Of a stretch of DNA of 64,000 nucleotides, positions 35,801-42,990 are shown piece after piece. The notes beneath the pieces were generated by a model. That model was not told where the DNA came from. It was given only the letters and a program-made list of their open reading frames with translations, and did not search any database. A program made the translations under genes and the position numbers. How positions within the stretch are numbered: position 1 is the stretch's first letter; the number at the start of each line of letters is the position of its first letter. Origin of the DNA: Ptychodera flava. Lineage: Eukaryota > Hemichordata > Enteropneusta > Ptychoderidae. The DNA is taken from contig NC_091942.1 in assembly GCF_041260155.1 (NCBI RefSeq), forward strand, positions 258,001 through 322,000. Direction: 5' to 3'.

Positions 35801-36773
35801 CGAAGATTTTAAGGTAAGGAAAATATGTTTCTTTGACCACGTGACGACATGGATGATAGGCCTAAATTTAGTTATCAGTGTACATGTAGTATGTATTACA
35901 TTGACACTAACAATATAAGTATACAGGAGTTCTGTTGTCATTCACGTTTACTATATATAGTTGAGAAAGATACTTCGACTGATTTTGGTGCGATAAAGTA
36001 TCGTCCCTAATAAGGATATATTCTATGTACGATTCCAGAAAGCGATGGGAGACATTAAAACCAATGATTTTGGTTTGTACGATGAAGTACGAAAACCTAC
36101 ACAGAGGTCGGTCGTCTCCGTTACCAGGGAAGCAACACCAACGGGTACAACGATATTTGAGAAACGCCGGTCGTCTAAGCCACTCACAACAGCCATCATC
36201 AAACCCACTCCTGTGTCCAGAAGAGCGCCATCTAGACCATCTACCAATGATGATAAATCTGAGTTGGTGGGCAACAAAGACAATTCACAGAGAGTGTTCT
36301 ACGAACAGAGAAAAATGGTCAACTCGAGTACACTGGGTATGTTTGCCGGCGAAGGACAGGATTCGCCTAACTCCCAAGGACGTCGACCGTTTTTGGACGC
36401 AAATGCAGAGCCGTACGCACAAGTTGAGGACGATGCCGATTCTGGGATTCAAGAATATCCGACATCGTCTGTCAAGAAACCTCTGAAGTCGGCGTTGAAA
36501 AACACTAACGCTGAACTACAGAACGGTGTATCCAAAACCGGTTCAGATTTGTTAGACAGCAAAGAAAAGAGAGACTCGGATAGTGTGATCAGACATAATG
36601 AGGTAGTGTATGACACCCATATCCCATCGACAAGGCCTGCCGTAACGAACAAACGTCGGGCTCCACAGCCGCCGATCTTACCGGGAGCTGAAAATCTGTT
36701 GCGACAGGGCAATAGTGGCCTTGGCCAGAACAGCATATACACGGAGGCCGATATCAAAATTACTCCACTATGA
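6693..36773 (+). CDS. FMNL-like: Formin, FMNL/FRL-like (about 25 coding exons)
   Basis: A diaphanous-related formin. By family, it nucleates and elongates unbranched actin filaments at the cortex under Rho-family GTPase control. Coding exons: 6693-6882, 11731-11792, 12576-12662, 20690-20862, 21517-21691, 22051-22104, 22307-22405, 27097-27243, 27494-27610, 29052-29183, 29376-29447, 29929-29997, (30167-30217 optional), 30430-30604, 31134-31279, 31857-32027, 32572-32708, 32978-33046, 33378-33464, 34107-34175, 34409-34489, 34791-34917, 35173-35273, 35652-35813, 36039-36773. Residues, counting the optional exon and one missing base: GBD/FH3 about 65-368, coiled coil about 370-459, FH1 about 536-546, FH2 about 555-930, tail 931-1162. 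The FH2 signature [20 protein letters not shown] is closest to FMNL and less like DAAM. The protein lacks the MGN myristoylation start of vertebrate FMNLs and any clear DAD. One exon has a one-base frameshift. Confidence 0.9.
6883..11730 (+). other. Formin intron 1 (4.8 kb)
   Basis: It runs from GTAAGC to TTTTACAG. It holds one MITE copy (11312-11525). Several open frames of 60-150 codons (for example 10358-10783) match no family I know and have no exon-like borders in phase. Nothing else recognisable is seen. Confidence 0.7.
11312..11525. mobile_element. MITE family M, copy 1
   Basis: About 210 bp with inverted ends: AACAC then GGGATAATTGGAT at the left, and CCAATTATCCCAAATTAG ... CGTGTT at the right. 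The interior includes GCTATATGGCACCTAACACT. Four more copies of the same family lie in later introns of this gene. There is no coding capacity. Confidence 0.85.
11731..11792 (+). CDS. Formin exon 2 (residues 64-84, start of GTPase-binding region)
   Basis: TTTTACAG/GA at the acceptor and TTG/GTAAGT at the donor. It codes [11 protein letters not shown], which aligns with the first helix of formin GTPase-binding domains (ERF...L in FMNL). Phase 1 in, phase 0 out. Confidence 0.85.
12576..12662 (+). CDS. Formin exon 3 (residues 85-113)
   Basis: It codes [19 protein letters not shown]. This is the LP-x-x-x-KW segment typical of the diaphanous-type GTPase-binding domain. It is exactly 87 bases, phase 0 on both sides, with an ATAG acceptor and a GTAAGC donor. 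Confidence 0.9.
13597..13792. repeat. Tandem duplication of about 100 bp
   Basis: Two diverged copies share TTTAGT-TGTGACT-ACTCTAA, GAAAAGA and TTTATCGAGGTAAAT. Copy one is about 13597-13690 and copy two about 13698-13792. Confidence 0.75.
14812..14922. repeat. TCTA / TCGA tetranucleotide microsatellite
   Basis: A long TCTA run is interrupted by a block of about six TCGA units and then resumes. It yields an Ile/Tyr/Leu/Ser-rich frame that is not a gene. Confidence 0.95.
20149..20192. repeat. Direct duplication of about 22 bp
   Basis: CGTCTGCACAGTGCGGTGCA occurs twice back to back. Confidence 0.8.
20690..20862 (+). CDS. Formin exon 4 (residues 114-171)
   Basis: The acceptor is CCTTACAG/GCA. 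It codes [13 protein letters not shown] and then [15 protein letters not shown], matching the family pattern of a Y-x-x-x-L helix followed by linker and L-R-T-L helix before FH3. The donor AC/GTAAGG leaves phase 2. Confidence 0.9.
21517..21691 (+). CDS. Formin exon 5 (residues 172-229, FH3 start)
   Basis: It codes [20 protein letters not shown], the counterpart of the family's WV-x-x-FL-NE-x-x-GLDVLL-x-YL repeat. It then codes a basic insert rich in Thr, Arg, Lys and Pro. Acceptor CCAG/G, donor CCT/GTAAGT, phase 0 out. Confidence 0.92.
22051..22104 (+). CDS. Formin exon 6 (residues 230-247)
   Basis: A 54-base exon, phase 0/0, after a strong TTTTTTTTGCAG acceptor. It codes [14 protein letters not shown], an armadillo-type helix equal to the family's CIMCLRAIMN segment. 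Confidence 0.88.
22307..22405 (+). CDS. Formin exon 7 (residues 248-280)
   Basis: It codes [20 protein letters not shown] and then IRIRALQ, in FH3. The pattern G-x-x-L-x-x-x-x-x-x-x-x-x-L-x-x-SL followed by R-x-R-AL is conserved in FMNLs. Phase 0/0; donor CAG/GTAAAT. Confidence 0.9.
22600..22971 (+). mobile_element. LINE A, endonuclease fragment (5' part)
   Basis: The open stretch from 22615 reads [17 protein letters not shown], then IDHIFVSD and [10 protein letters not shown], which is the C-terminal part of a LINE endonuclease. It stops aligning near 22971, where a second endonuclease copy begins. It lies in formin intron 7. Confidence 0.75.
22972..25750 (+). mobile_element. LINE B, near-complete endonuclease/reverse transcriptase, broken
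   Basis: A CR1/L2/Jockey-like non-LTR retrotransposon. The endonuclease end has [16 protein letters not shown] and DISDHLPVF (22972-23537). Reverse transcriptase follows with [16 protein letters not shown], then [35 protein letters not shown] and [11 protein letters not shown] (23545-25482). One stop near 23537 and two frameshifts (near 24370 and 24500) break it. The catalytic boxes themselves look intact, so decay seems recent. The tail ends in TTATTATTATTAT near 25750. It is 5'-truncated and lacks the endonuclease start. Confidence 0.88.
25751..26390 (+). mobile_element. LINE 3' end with (TAA)n tail, possibly the rest of LINE A
   Basis: A short frame at about 25920-26010 reads [19 protein letters not shown] and then PRARTEFF, the usual last segment of a LINE ORF, with a frameshift after it. 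A T-rich 3' untranslated part ends in a TAA-repeat tail at about 26346-26390. It directly follows the tail of LINE B. It could be the distal half of LINE A or an independent truncated copy. Confidence 0.65.
26401..26614. mobile_element. MITE family M, copy 2
   Basis: Ends AACACGATT and CCAATCGTGTT, with inner inverted GGATAATTGGAT. It sits ten bases after the LINE tail, in intron 7. Confidence 0.88.
27097..27243 (+). CDS. Formin exon 8 (residues 281-329)
   Basis: The acceptor TTCTTCCACTGTAG/ATA gives phase 0; a nearer TTTGCAG at 27116 would put a stop in frame. It codes [15 protein letters not shown] and [13 protein letters not shown]. This is the family's LLAAVCL-x-x-GGHD-x-x-L and RF-x-x-L-M segment of FH3. 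Confidence 0.9.
27494..27610 (+). CDS. Formin exon 9 (residues 330-368)
   Basis: It codes [20 protein letters not shown] and then ELLQL, matching the end of FH3 (F-INIVV-x-x-x-x-x-x-NFR-x-x-LQYE). Phase 0/0, with TTTTCTGTAG acceptor and CAG/GTATTG donor. Confidence 0.93.
28055..28515. mobile_element. Foldback element with ~100-bp inverted arms
   Basis: The left arm (about 28055-28152) and right arm (about 28412-28515) are inverted copies. They share AGAAATAAC, GACCATTGACCAT, AAGGGCGAGAGGAAAG and GAGGCTCGCCGAGCC. The space between is filled by MITE M copy 3 plus a short CTCGAG-centred palindrome (about 28376-28412). It lies in formin intron 9. No coding capacity. Confidence 0.85.
28156..28367. 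mobile_element. MITE family M, copy 3 (nested in foldback element)
   Basis: AACACGATTGGAACTAATTT at the left and TTTCAATCGTGTT at the right, with the family's GCTATATGGCACCTAACACT core. It is placed between the two arms of the 28055-28515 foldback. Confidence 0.9.
29052..29183 (+). CDS. Formin exon 10 (residues 369-412, coiled-coil start)
   Basis: After AAACAG the exon codes [16 protein letters not shown] and then [11 protein letters not shown], a charged heptad-like helix. It corresponds to the dimerisation/coiled-coil region after FH3. Phase 0/0; donor GAG/GTGAGT. Confidence 0.9.
29376..29447 (+). CDS. Formin exon 11 (residues 413-436), ends at a GC donor
   Basis: The acceptor is TTACAACAG/GTT. 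It codes [20 protein letters not shown], continuing the coiled coil. The only in-phase donor is GAG/GCGAGT. The nearest GT (29451) would shift the frame and run into a stop in the next exon. Confidence 0.85.
29448..29928 (+). other. GC-AG intron
   Basis: It starts GCGAGT and ends AATTGCAG. The first part is a 25-bp minisatellite. Confidence 0.75.
29487..29752. repeat. Minisatellite, period about 25 bp, about 11 copies
   Basis: The unit is close to TGATTTAATCATGAGTTCAA plus ATCAA, with point variants and one shortened copy. It begins about 40 bp downstream of the GC donor. Confidence 0.92.
29929..29997 (+). CDS. Formin exon 12 (residues 437-459, coiled-coil end)
   Basis: It codes [20 protein letters not shown], continuing the heptads of exon 11 in register. 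Phase 0/0; donor GTG/GTAAGC. Confidence 0.88.
30167..30217 (+). CDS. Possible small formin exon (17 codons)
   Basis: CTATATTACAG precedes 51 bases without a stop, in phase 0 on both sides, ending ATG/GTATCCTT. It would add a short Ser/Ala/Asn-rich linker before the FH1 region. The donor fits the U12 GT-type consensus, but no U12-like branch site is visible before the next acceptor. It may be a cassette exon or a chance match. Confidence 0.4.
30430..30604 (+). CDS. Formin exon 13 (residues 477-534, linker)
   Basis: It codes an acidic, Asp/Gly/Ser-rich linker ([12 protein letters not shown], then [17 protein letters not shown]). In-frame TAA at 30400 means the exon starts after it, and TTTGCAAAG/CGA is the only AG that fits. 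It ends in phase 1 (TTA G/GTAAGC). Confidence 0.75.
31134..31279 (+). CDS. Formin exon 14 (residues 535-583: FH1 and start of FH2)
   Basis: After GATTTAAG the exon completes a Glu codon and then codes GPAP followed by a run of prolines to PPSARL. This is the whole FH1, only about nine consecutive prolines and so room for about one profilin-actin site. [12 protein letters not shown] and NTVFK follow, the standard FH2 entry (MPLLNW ... GTVF). Donor AAG/GTGACA, phase 0. Confidence 0.9.
31311..31512. mobile_element. MITE family M, copy 4
   Basis: AACACGATTGAAACTAATTT at the left and TTAGTTCCAATCATGTT at the right. It is in the intron between exons 14 and 15, and is oriented opposite to copies 1 and 3 by its core. 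Confidence 0.88.
31857..32027 (+). CDS. Formin exon 15 (FH2), with a one-base frameshift
   Basis: The first part reads [13 protein letters not shown], and the second, one frame over, reads [12 protein letters not shown] ... EKNRSKNL. Both parts match the FMNL pattern (ELNDEKVLQELD-x-x-DFEEQFKT ... NRAKNL). The frames change between GTTGAT and GATTTTGAA (about 31892-31897), as if one base were missing. The exon's end phase fits the next exon only with this correction. Without it, translation stops at about 31948. The conserved protein on both sides argues for a consensus error or recent allele, not an old pseudogene. Confidence 0.85.
32172..32362. mobile_element. MITE family M, copy 5
   Basis: AACAAGATTGGAGCTAAGTT at the left and AAATTAGTTCCAATAATCGTG at the right. 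This is the most diverged of the five copies, in the intron before exon 16. Confidence 0.8.
32572..32708 (+). CDS. Formin exon 16 (residues 641-686, FH2)
   Basis: CCCTTAG/TC completes an Ile codon. It codes [14 protein letters not shown] and then [14 protein letters not shown], aligned with the FMNL LPT-motif segment (LMRFLPTE). Donor GAG/GTGTGT, phase 0. Confidence 0.9.
32978..33046 (+). CDS. Formin exon 17 (residues 687-709, FH2)
   Basis: TTGTAG acceptor. It codes [20 protein letters not shown] plus MFK, the FH2 segment matching M-E-E-L-x-x-E-D-R-F. Phase 0/0. Confidence 0.88.
33378..33464 (+). CDS. Formin exon 18 (residues 710-738, FH2)
   Basis: It codes [18 protein letters not shown] and [11 protein letters not shown], equal to the FH2 knob/linker helix (RI-x-x-x-x-R-x-x-x-L-x-FLG-NF). 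Phase 0/0; donor CCG/GTGAGT. Confidence 0.92.
33524..33601. repeat. Direct duplication of about 37 bp
   Basis: The block AATATTGCCCCATAC followed by GAGTCAAGA and AATCAAAAT occurs twice in tandem in the intron after exon 18. Confidence 0.75.
34107..34175 (+). CDS. Formin exon 19 (residues 739-761, FH2)
   Basis: It codes [20 protein letters not shown] and FE, matching LNAIIAAS-x-S-x-x-x-S-x-KL-x-x-x-LE of FMNLs. Phase 0/0; donor GAG/GTAAGT. Confidence 0.93.
34409..34489 (+). CDS. Formin exon 20 (residues 762-788, FH2 signature)
   Basis: It codes [15 protein letters not shown] followed by [12 protein letters not shown]. This is the hallmark GNYMN...G-x-x-YGF-x-L-x-S-L of FH2 domains, with the NSS-R-RG-x-AYGFRL wording of FMNLs. 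Phase 0/0; donor AGG/GTAAGA. Confidence 0.97.
34791..34917 (+). CDS. Formin exon 21 (residues 789-830, FH2)
   Basis: It codes [20 protein letters not shown] and VYYPNVAEW. This is the FH2 D-x-K-S-x-x-x-x-x-LLH-x-x-x-x-x-x-x-x-YP segment. The donor GG/TG/GTAAGT is used after a phase-1 G. Confidence 0.95.
35173..35273 (+). CDS. Formin exon 22 (residues 831-864, FH2), U12 donor
   Basis: CTGACAG/TT completes a Val codon. It codes [20 protein letters not shown] and RYEKEK, the V-S-L-x-S-x-x-x-D-x-x-x-L-x-x-G-x-E-L helix of FMNLs. No in-phase GT donor follows. The exon ends at TTTCA/ATATCCTT, a U12 AT-AC donor, in phase 0. Confidence 0.92.
35274..35651 (+). other. U12-type AT-AC intron
   Basis: The 5' end ATATCCTTT (35274-35282) matches the minor-spliceosome consensus. 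TACCTTAAC (35631-35639) fits the U12 branch-site consensus and lies about 12 bases from the end GTAAGAC. The intron ends in AC. Joining at these borders keeps phase 0 and restores the FMNL alignment. The interior is largely CAT/CGT triplet repeats. Confidence 0.88.
35359..35524. repeat. CAT/CGT triplet repeats in ~67-bp higher-order units
   Basis: Blocks of ATC/GTC triplets alternate with ACACCAT-CCATTATCATAACAATC, repeated about three times. They make Asp-rich antisense frames that are not genes. Confidence 0.9.
35652..35813 (+). CDS. Formin exon 23 (residues 865-918, FH2 end)
   Basis: Begins [16 protein letters not shown] after the AT-AC intron, then [18 protein letters not shown]. It is equal to the FMNL F-x-R-A-x-x-x-x-x-x-x-L ... 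FGE-x-x-K-x-x-x-x-x-FF stretch at the end of FH2. Phase 0/0; donor AAG/GTAAGG. Confidence 0.93.
36039..36773 (+). CDS. Formin last coding exon (residues 919-1162, C-terminal tail)
   Basis: ATTCCAG/AAA. The first residues (KAMGDI) finish the FH2 post helix. The rest is a 230-residue polar tail rich in Ser, Thr, Pro, Lys and Arg. It has two Tyr motifs (GLYDEV near the start, NSIYTEADI at the end) and a PQPPILPG proline patch that could bind SH3-type domains. The family's DAD (a short acidic-hydrophobic helix followed by basic residues) is not recognisable, so autoinhibition through a DAD is doubtful. TGA at 36771-36773. Confidence 0.9.
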   Translation, partial: KAMGDIKTNDFGLYDEVRKPTQRSVVSVTREATPTGTTIFEKRRSSKPLTTAIIKPTPVSRRAPSRPSTNDDKSELVGNKDNSQRVFYEQRKMVNSSTLGMFAGEGQDSPNSQGRRPFLDANAEPYAQVEDDADSGIQEYPTSSVKKPLKSALKNTNAELQNGVSKTGSDLLDSKEKRDSDSVIRHNEVVYDTHIPSTRPAVTNKRRAPQPPILPGAENLLRQGNSGLGQNSIYTEADIKITPL

Positions 36774-37000
36774 ACACCCAAAGGAGAAGCCTTAAAACTA
36801 AAATTTCTTCGCGTTGTTCTGGCTTGCTCCATGAGCATAAACGGGTATTGAGAACGTAGACTACAAAAGTGGAACTGTTGCAGTCAAATTTCAACAAGAG
36901 ACAAATTAAAATGCTAAAAAACCCGAATTAGGCCATCGAGAATTTATGACGACATAACTAATTCCACTCGGGCGTATGTGTTCTTACTGAATAAAAAGTC
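36774..37000 (+). other. Formin 3' UTR (proximal form)
   Basis: AT-rich sequence from the stop to the first polyadenylation signal at 36990. A longer form ending near 38165 is possible. Confidence 0.5.
36990..36995 (+). terminator. Candidate polyadenylation signal AATAAA
   Basis: The first AATAAA after the formin stop codon, 217 bases downstream. Another lies at about 38165 (GAGAAATAAATATT). Confidence 0.5.
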
Positions 37001-39800
37001 GATATAAATAGCAGTTTATGAATTTTACAGCCCATGGCCATGTAAATGTAGTATGATACAACTGACATGAACCGAAACTTGAATACCTGCTTAAACCTTT
37101 CCTGAGTTTTACTTTCGAAACACATTTATACCGTTCATACTACTATTCTTGCTTAGCAAAGTTGAGCAATCAAACTGGGGGCAATAGGAAGAATTCGTCT
37201 ACATTGAAAAGATTCTAGTTTTGATATTCCTATTTCCACCGTACCGTTGACATATGTGCCTTAGTATTACAGAGTCATTTACATTTTAAACTGGTATAAA
37301 AATATTTTATTCTTTGGTTTCTAACTGAAGTGGAAGTGGTCGTCGGAACTGCGCATGTTCAACTTTCTTGTTTACAACAATGTATTTCATGCACTATATA
37401 TGGCTCCATCATGTAAAAAAGCTGCGATATTTAAATTTTCTAAGATGTACATTAAAACAAGCATGTTTTAACTTTCATCAATCGCCAATGTAGCTTGGAT
37501 ACTGTGTTTATATTGGTCGTAGGGGTCCCTAGCGACCTTTGAATGCAGTTCTGACGACCACCGCCCTTTGAGTACAACGACTTGAAATGTTAAAATACAT
37601 AATTCGAATTGGAACGGTTAGATATAGCTGTATAATCCCAAAATTTGTTTCTGTGAAAAAAATTCTGTTCATTTTCACCTTGTAAGTTATCCACTCTAAC
37701 GCCTACCGAAAGCATAGACAGAACGTGTCAACGACAAAGTCATCCAAGTATTTTAGTTCCTATCTGGCACAGAATAAGAAACGATAAAAATTACTGAAAG
37801 TTTATCAGTAAATGTATTCTATTTTTTGCCTTTGAGATGCTAATTTTCAATGGATATGAAAGTTTCAAACTACTCTAAAGTTATACCTTGTAAGTTTGAT
37901 TTCAGTGCAATATACCTATCTTAGCACTTATTTGTACCTGTCAGTCCAAGTAGTGACCAATGCTATGTCAGAAAACTGTTACCTTATCAATACTTTTACA
38001 TCAAAGTTTTCCGAAAGGATGATGTTACATGGTTGTATTGTGCCATCAAAAACACATTTCTACGTTTAGTTAGTGTTCTTCAGTTTTGCTGTGTGCGTCA
38101 TTTACCAGAGGCAGATGGCCACCGTAACTTAAGCAAGTTCTGTTGTTTCGTTTTCTAACCATGAGAAATAAATATTTGGTGACAAAAATCAAATCTGAAC
38201 ATGCATGCCTTTTCTTTTAGCCATATAAGGGTGTGCACTCACTTAGTGTGTCTTAATTTATGTGTATTTTCTGAAAACTTCAGAAAGCTATCATCATTTT
38301 GGGGAACGGTCAACATGCAGACATGCAATTTTACTTTTGGAGATGAAATGGTATGCATAACTCCTGCTTCTCAAATTCAACATTTTTTTCTGTGCAGCGT
38401 GCTCGGAAGGTTATATCTGATAGGGTGATTGTCACTATTCACAACAACTTAGGGAATCTTTTGTATTTTTTTATTATAAAGGTGAGATTCAGCCACCCAG
38501 TTGGATATCAGCTTCCGAGACGCTGCACATCAGCACTTTTTTTTTGGAGTCAATTTATGCCAATTTCCGCCGATGCAGCAAAGCTACTTTTCTAAGCAAT
38601 TATTGCCTATCAAACTTTTTCTGTTTTGACCATCCCTTTCCAAGATCTAATGGTTGTAACCTGACTTTTTATCATAGCCTTGAATTTTAAGACTGGACAG
38701 GTATAAGTGATTCCCCCTCTACAGAATTGGAAAAGTGTTCAAAGAAACAACCTCCTGTAAAAACAAACGATAACATGAAAAGTACGACACTGGTGGCACT
38801 ACACAGCCTTGTACTGAGGGACAGACAGAAAGATTTCAGGATTGGGGATGGACTTGGAGCTCTAGATTTGTGCATCTCAACAACACTCCTTCATACACTT
38901 TGTATAAGTGAATACTAAGGTGTCACACTTCAAGCATTTGACATACATTTTAGTTGGAAGTTCAAAGAGTAGATAACAATAGTCTGCATGATTCATGTTG
39001 GTCTACAACTGACAATGCAATACATATATTGAAAGCAGTGAATGTACATGTATGAATCTATTGGAGTAACTGAAGAAGACAACACAGAATTTAAAACTTT
39101 CCCAATATAAACTTTTATTCTTCTGGCATAAATTAATTGACATCTGGTGAATTTTTTTTCTTGGTTTCTTTTTAAAAATACAAGTCTTTTTTATCTCTCT
39201 TTAATTTATCCTGTTTGTACAAAGGCAGGACAAACGGTACAAGAAGGTATACAAACAAGGGGATAGGGACACACACACACACACAAATATATTCAATCTC
39301 AAAAAGATATTGTGGTAAATGTTCTACAAGGGTAGAAAGCAATGCACACCACAGCTGGAGTCTGAGAGGTGAAAGTCATCGTTAAGATGTGGATAATGGT
39401 GTGTCTCTTGTAAGTTGATGTATTCGCCATGTGTCAAGGTCAAAAGGCTCAAAACCTGAAGGTATAAGAAAACCAGAGAAAAAATTACAACATTTTCAAG
39501 AATAGTTACATGGTGAGGGTTTTGCAAGCATAAAAATCATCAGTTGATAGGGCTGTAGGAATGGTTTTTGAGGTAAAAAGTGAACCCTTTGAGTGCTTTT
39601 TCCGCACCAAAATTTCAGGGCAAGATTTTACCAACTTTTAAGAATTGTTCTGTATTTGTTTTGATAATTTTGGAAAAATGGACATTATTTTTCAACTGAT
39701 ACAGTTATTTGATCAAACTTTTGGGCAAAATTTGAAAATAAAAATTATCTGGGATATACATTATACAGCTGACAAAAATTGACTTTGGCACTCCACAGGC
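37001..39800. other. No gene recognised
   Basis: AT-rich sequence. The frames present are short (under 85 codons) and show no family pattern or exon borders. There is an AC run at about 39270-39286. Confidence 0.5.
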
Positions 39801-39804
39801 TAAT

Positions 39805-40024
39805 TTCACAGTAAAGTATGATTGGACAACCTGCCACACAATTTGCTTATTGAATAATGTACAAATGAAATGTGAGATCAGAAAGGTAGTGGAAGTTTGT
39901 TAATGTCCCTTAATCTTACAACTTTGCAAAATCATAGTAAAGTATGATTGGACAACCTGCCATGACATTTGCATATTGAATAATGTACAAATGAAATGTG
40001 AGATCAGAAAGGTAGTGAAAGCTT
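39805..40024. repeat. Tandem duplication of about 127 bp
   Basis: Two copies share GTAAAGTATGATTGGACAAC and then GAATAATGTACAAATGAAAT followed by GTGAGATCAGAAAGGTAGTG. Copies start near 39812 and 39938. Confidence 0.9.
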
Positions 40025-40486
40025 GACATGTGAAGACAGAAAAGTCAAATCACTTTTTGTCTGTTGCTATTCTCCTACTCTTTATTTGTTTATTTTGTTT
40101 GTTTGATGTCATTCTACTTGGACTTCAAGCAAGCTAAGAGAACAACTCACCCTCTAATTTGGGATTCGAAGATTTTTCAACATAATAAATTGGTCCACCT
40201 GAAACATAAAAATATCAATGATTCAAGTATTATTTCTATTATCTGTGAAATGATCAATTTTTGTCATGTAAATCATTTTGGTTTTGTACGTGAATCTGGA
40301 TTCATGAGCAAGTACACTTGAAAACACTGGGGAAAAACTTCTGTGAAATAACTTGCCTGTCTTAGGGGCTCTAGACCCCCTAGGATTATATTTATTTGCA
40401 ACATTATTCAGTGAATGCCCAGTGTTCTTGATTGTTGTCATGATGATATGCAGATGACATTCCTCAGCTTTGAGACAACACAATAT

Positions 40487-40532
40487 CGATCTATCTATCT
40501 ATCTATCTATCTACATCTATCTATCTATCTAT
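40487..40532. repeat. (ATCT)n microsatellite
   Basis: About eleven ATCT units with one interruption. Confidence 0.95.
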
Positions 40533-41335
40533 ATGTCTGCCTGTCTCAGAATTTGTATATTGCACCTACTATCTAAACTTATATAATCCTCTATAGCATC
40601 TCTGTGAGATGTACGTGTTAAATTGTCTTTTGAAAGTGTTGACATTGGGAGAGATTTTTGTATCCGAGGGTAGAGAATTTTGAGGGCAGCTGTGGAGAAT
40701 GAGCAGTGACCATAGGAAATCAGATTCAATCTTGGAGTGTGTTTTCCTTGCAAATTAAGCTAGAATTGACTCAGGAACAGCTATTTGGATTCTCAAATTT
40801 TTCCAATTCTTTACTAATCTAACACTTGTGGGGCCTCATTTTGAACCCCTTGGAGAAAGAAAACTTTAACTTTTTTATTTTTTTTATAAATCCAAAATTT
40901 TATTCTACTCCATCGAGTTAACACAGGGATGGCAGCAATTTATAAATACAAATACAGTATTGGTATATCTTGGGTAATTTGTTTCTCTAGTACAAAAATT
41001 TGCATGGTGACCTGTACTCCCAAATTTTATTCTTGATTTTGAAAGACAATGTCTGAAAGGTTCCTTTCAGAGGAAAGTTTGAGTAAAAGTGTAACTCTTC
41101 AACTTTTGAGGCGCACCCTACATTAAACAGGACTATGATTTTACATTTGGAAAGCGGTTACCCACAGTACCAAGCACACCCCATTGAGTGCACATTGAAG
41201 GTGAAAATACCTCTGACAATATTTGATACACAGTATTGGTAGATATCACCACAGATGGAAATCTGATAATGCCAGTTTCAAACCGACTGAACAAATGCCT
41301 TTTGTGTAGTTACTACAGACATGTTATAGAAAACA
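40533..41335. other. No gene recognised
   Basis: No coding pattern, inverted ends or tandem structure was recognised here. Confidence 0.4.
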
Positions 41336-41337
41336 AC

Positions 41338-42990
41338 AAGTCATCGTTGATGACACAGTCCCCACATGTTAATGGGTACTTTGATTAAAAGACCTCAGAG
41401 AGGATAGAGTCCTCTTCATTAATTAGGTCTGTGATAAAACTAGTTTGATACAGATGGCACTCAATGGCCAAGAATGAGTTCCATGGTGGTGAAAACATAA
41501 ACAAGGTAGGCCACCATCCTAATTACAAAAGGTCATTAAATGAGTCAATTAGGAATTAATTGACAGGATGTTGCCAAACATTTTTCATACTATCCTAACA
41601 CTAACAGATTATCACCGGTACCATATTTCATAAAGTTTGACGGACGATTTACAACACTATGAGCTTAACATCTGTACCAACTTTCATGAAATTTGATGCA
41701 GTACTTCTTGACATATCAGCCTAATTATGAAACTTCAGTAATTGACATGATACTGCTACATGCCGTATAACAAATTGATGTGCATATGTATGAAGTAGGT
41801 CAATGTCCTTGTACCAACTTTGAATGACACTGGTGGAAATATGTCTGAGTTATGGCTCTGTACATGAAAAAATTGTAACAAAATCGCCGCAATGCAGCCA
41901 TATTTGATCTTACTGTCTAAAAAATTGACATGAATATGCATGACATGAGTCAATGTCCATGTACCAACTTTGAATACAACCGGTTGAGACTTGCCAGAGT
42001 TATGGCTCTCGACATGAAAAAAACCACAACAAAGTGGCCACCATGTGGCCATATTTGATCATATTGTGAAACAAAGTGATGTACATATGTATATCATAAG
42101 TTAATGCCCTTTTACCAACTTTGAATAAATTCGCTTGATACATGTCTGAATTATGCCTGGTTCCGGACATGAAAAAAATCATAACAAAATGGTAACCATG
42201 CAGCCATATTCAATCTTGTCGTAAAACAAATCAATGTGCATATGCATGACATAGGTCAATGTCCTTATACCAACTTTGAATAAAATCGTTGGAAACATGT
42301 TTGAGTTATGGCTCTGTACATGAAAAAATCGTAATAAAATGGCCGCATGGCGGCCATATTGGATTGTATCACAAAATAAATCTAAGTGCATATGTATGAC
42401 ATAGGTCAATGTCCTTGTACCAACTTTGAATAAAATCGGTTAAAACATGTCCGAGTTATGGCTCTGTACATGAAAGAATTGTAACAAAATGGCCGCATGG
42501 CGGCCATATCTGATCGTATTACAAAACAAATCGACGTGCATATGTATGACATAGGTTAATGTCCTTGTACCAACTTTGAATAAAATCGGTTGAGATGTGC
42601 CTGAATTATGGCTCCTTACATGAAACAATCTTTAAAAAATGGCCACACGGCAGCCATATTGGATCACATCACAAAACAAATTGTGGTGCATATGTACGAC
42701 ATAGGTCAATGTCCTTGTACCAACTTTGAATAAAATTGGTTGAAACATGTCTGAGTCATGGCTCTGTACATGAAAAAAATCATAATAAAATGGCAGCATG
42801 GCGGCTATATTGGATCGTATCACAAAACAATTCTACGTGCATATGTATGACATATGAAGTAATCCTTGTACCAAGTTTGAATGAAATCCCTCAAGGCATC
42901 TCTTAGATATCTGTGTGAATGGACGGACGCATGGACGGGCATGACCAAACCTATAAGTCCCACCGGACAGTGTCCATGGGGACTAATTAA
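41338..42990. mobile_element. Tandem-array element with AGTCCCCA / TGGGGACT ends (family S), copy 1
   Basis: The left part (AAGTCATCGTTGATGACACA then GTCCCCACATGTTAATGG) recurs at 43579. The right end (GACGGACGCATGGACGGGCA ... ATAAGTCCC ... CCATGGGGACTAATTA) recurs at 43527 and in altered form at 52010 and 52440. AGTCCCCA and TGGGGACT are inverted. The body is a ~150-bp tandem array. No transposase is seen. Confidence 0.65.
41760..42890. repeat. Tandem array, period about 150 bp, eight copies
   Basis: Each unit has GTGCATATGTATGACATAGG, then CCTTGTACCAACTTTGAATA, GAGTTATGGCTCTGTACATG and AAAATGGCCGCATGGCGGCC. Units begin near 41779, 41930, 42070, 42235, 42385, 42535, 42690 and 42836. The minus strand of several units is open, giving short related frames that are repeat artefacts. 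Confidence 0.92.

Noticed and set aside
41756..42823. Series of related minus-strand frames as a gene family
   Set aside because: They are translations of successive 150-bp tandem units.
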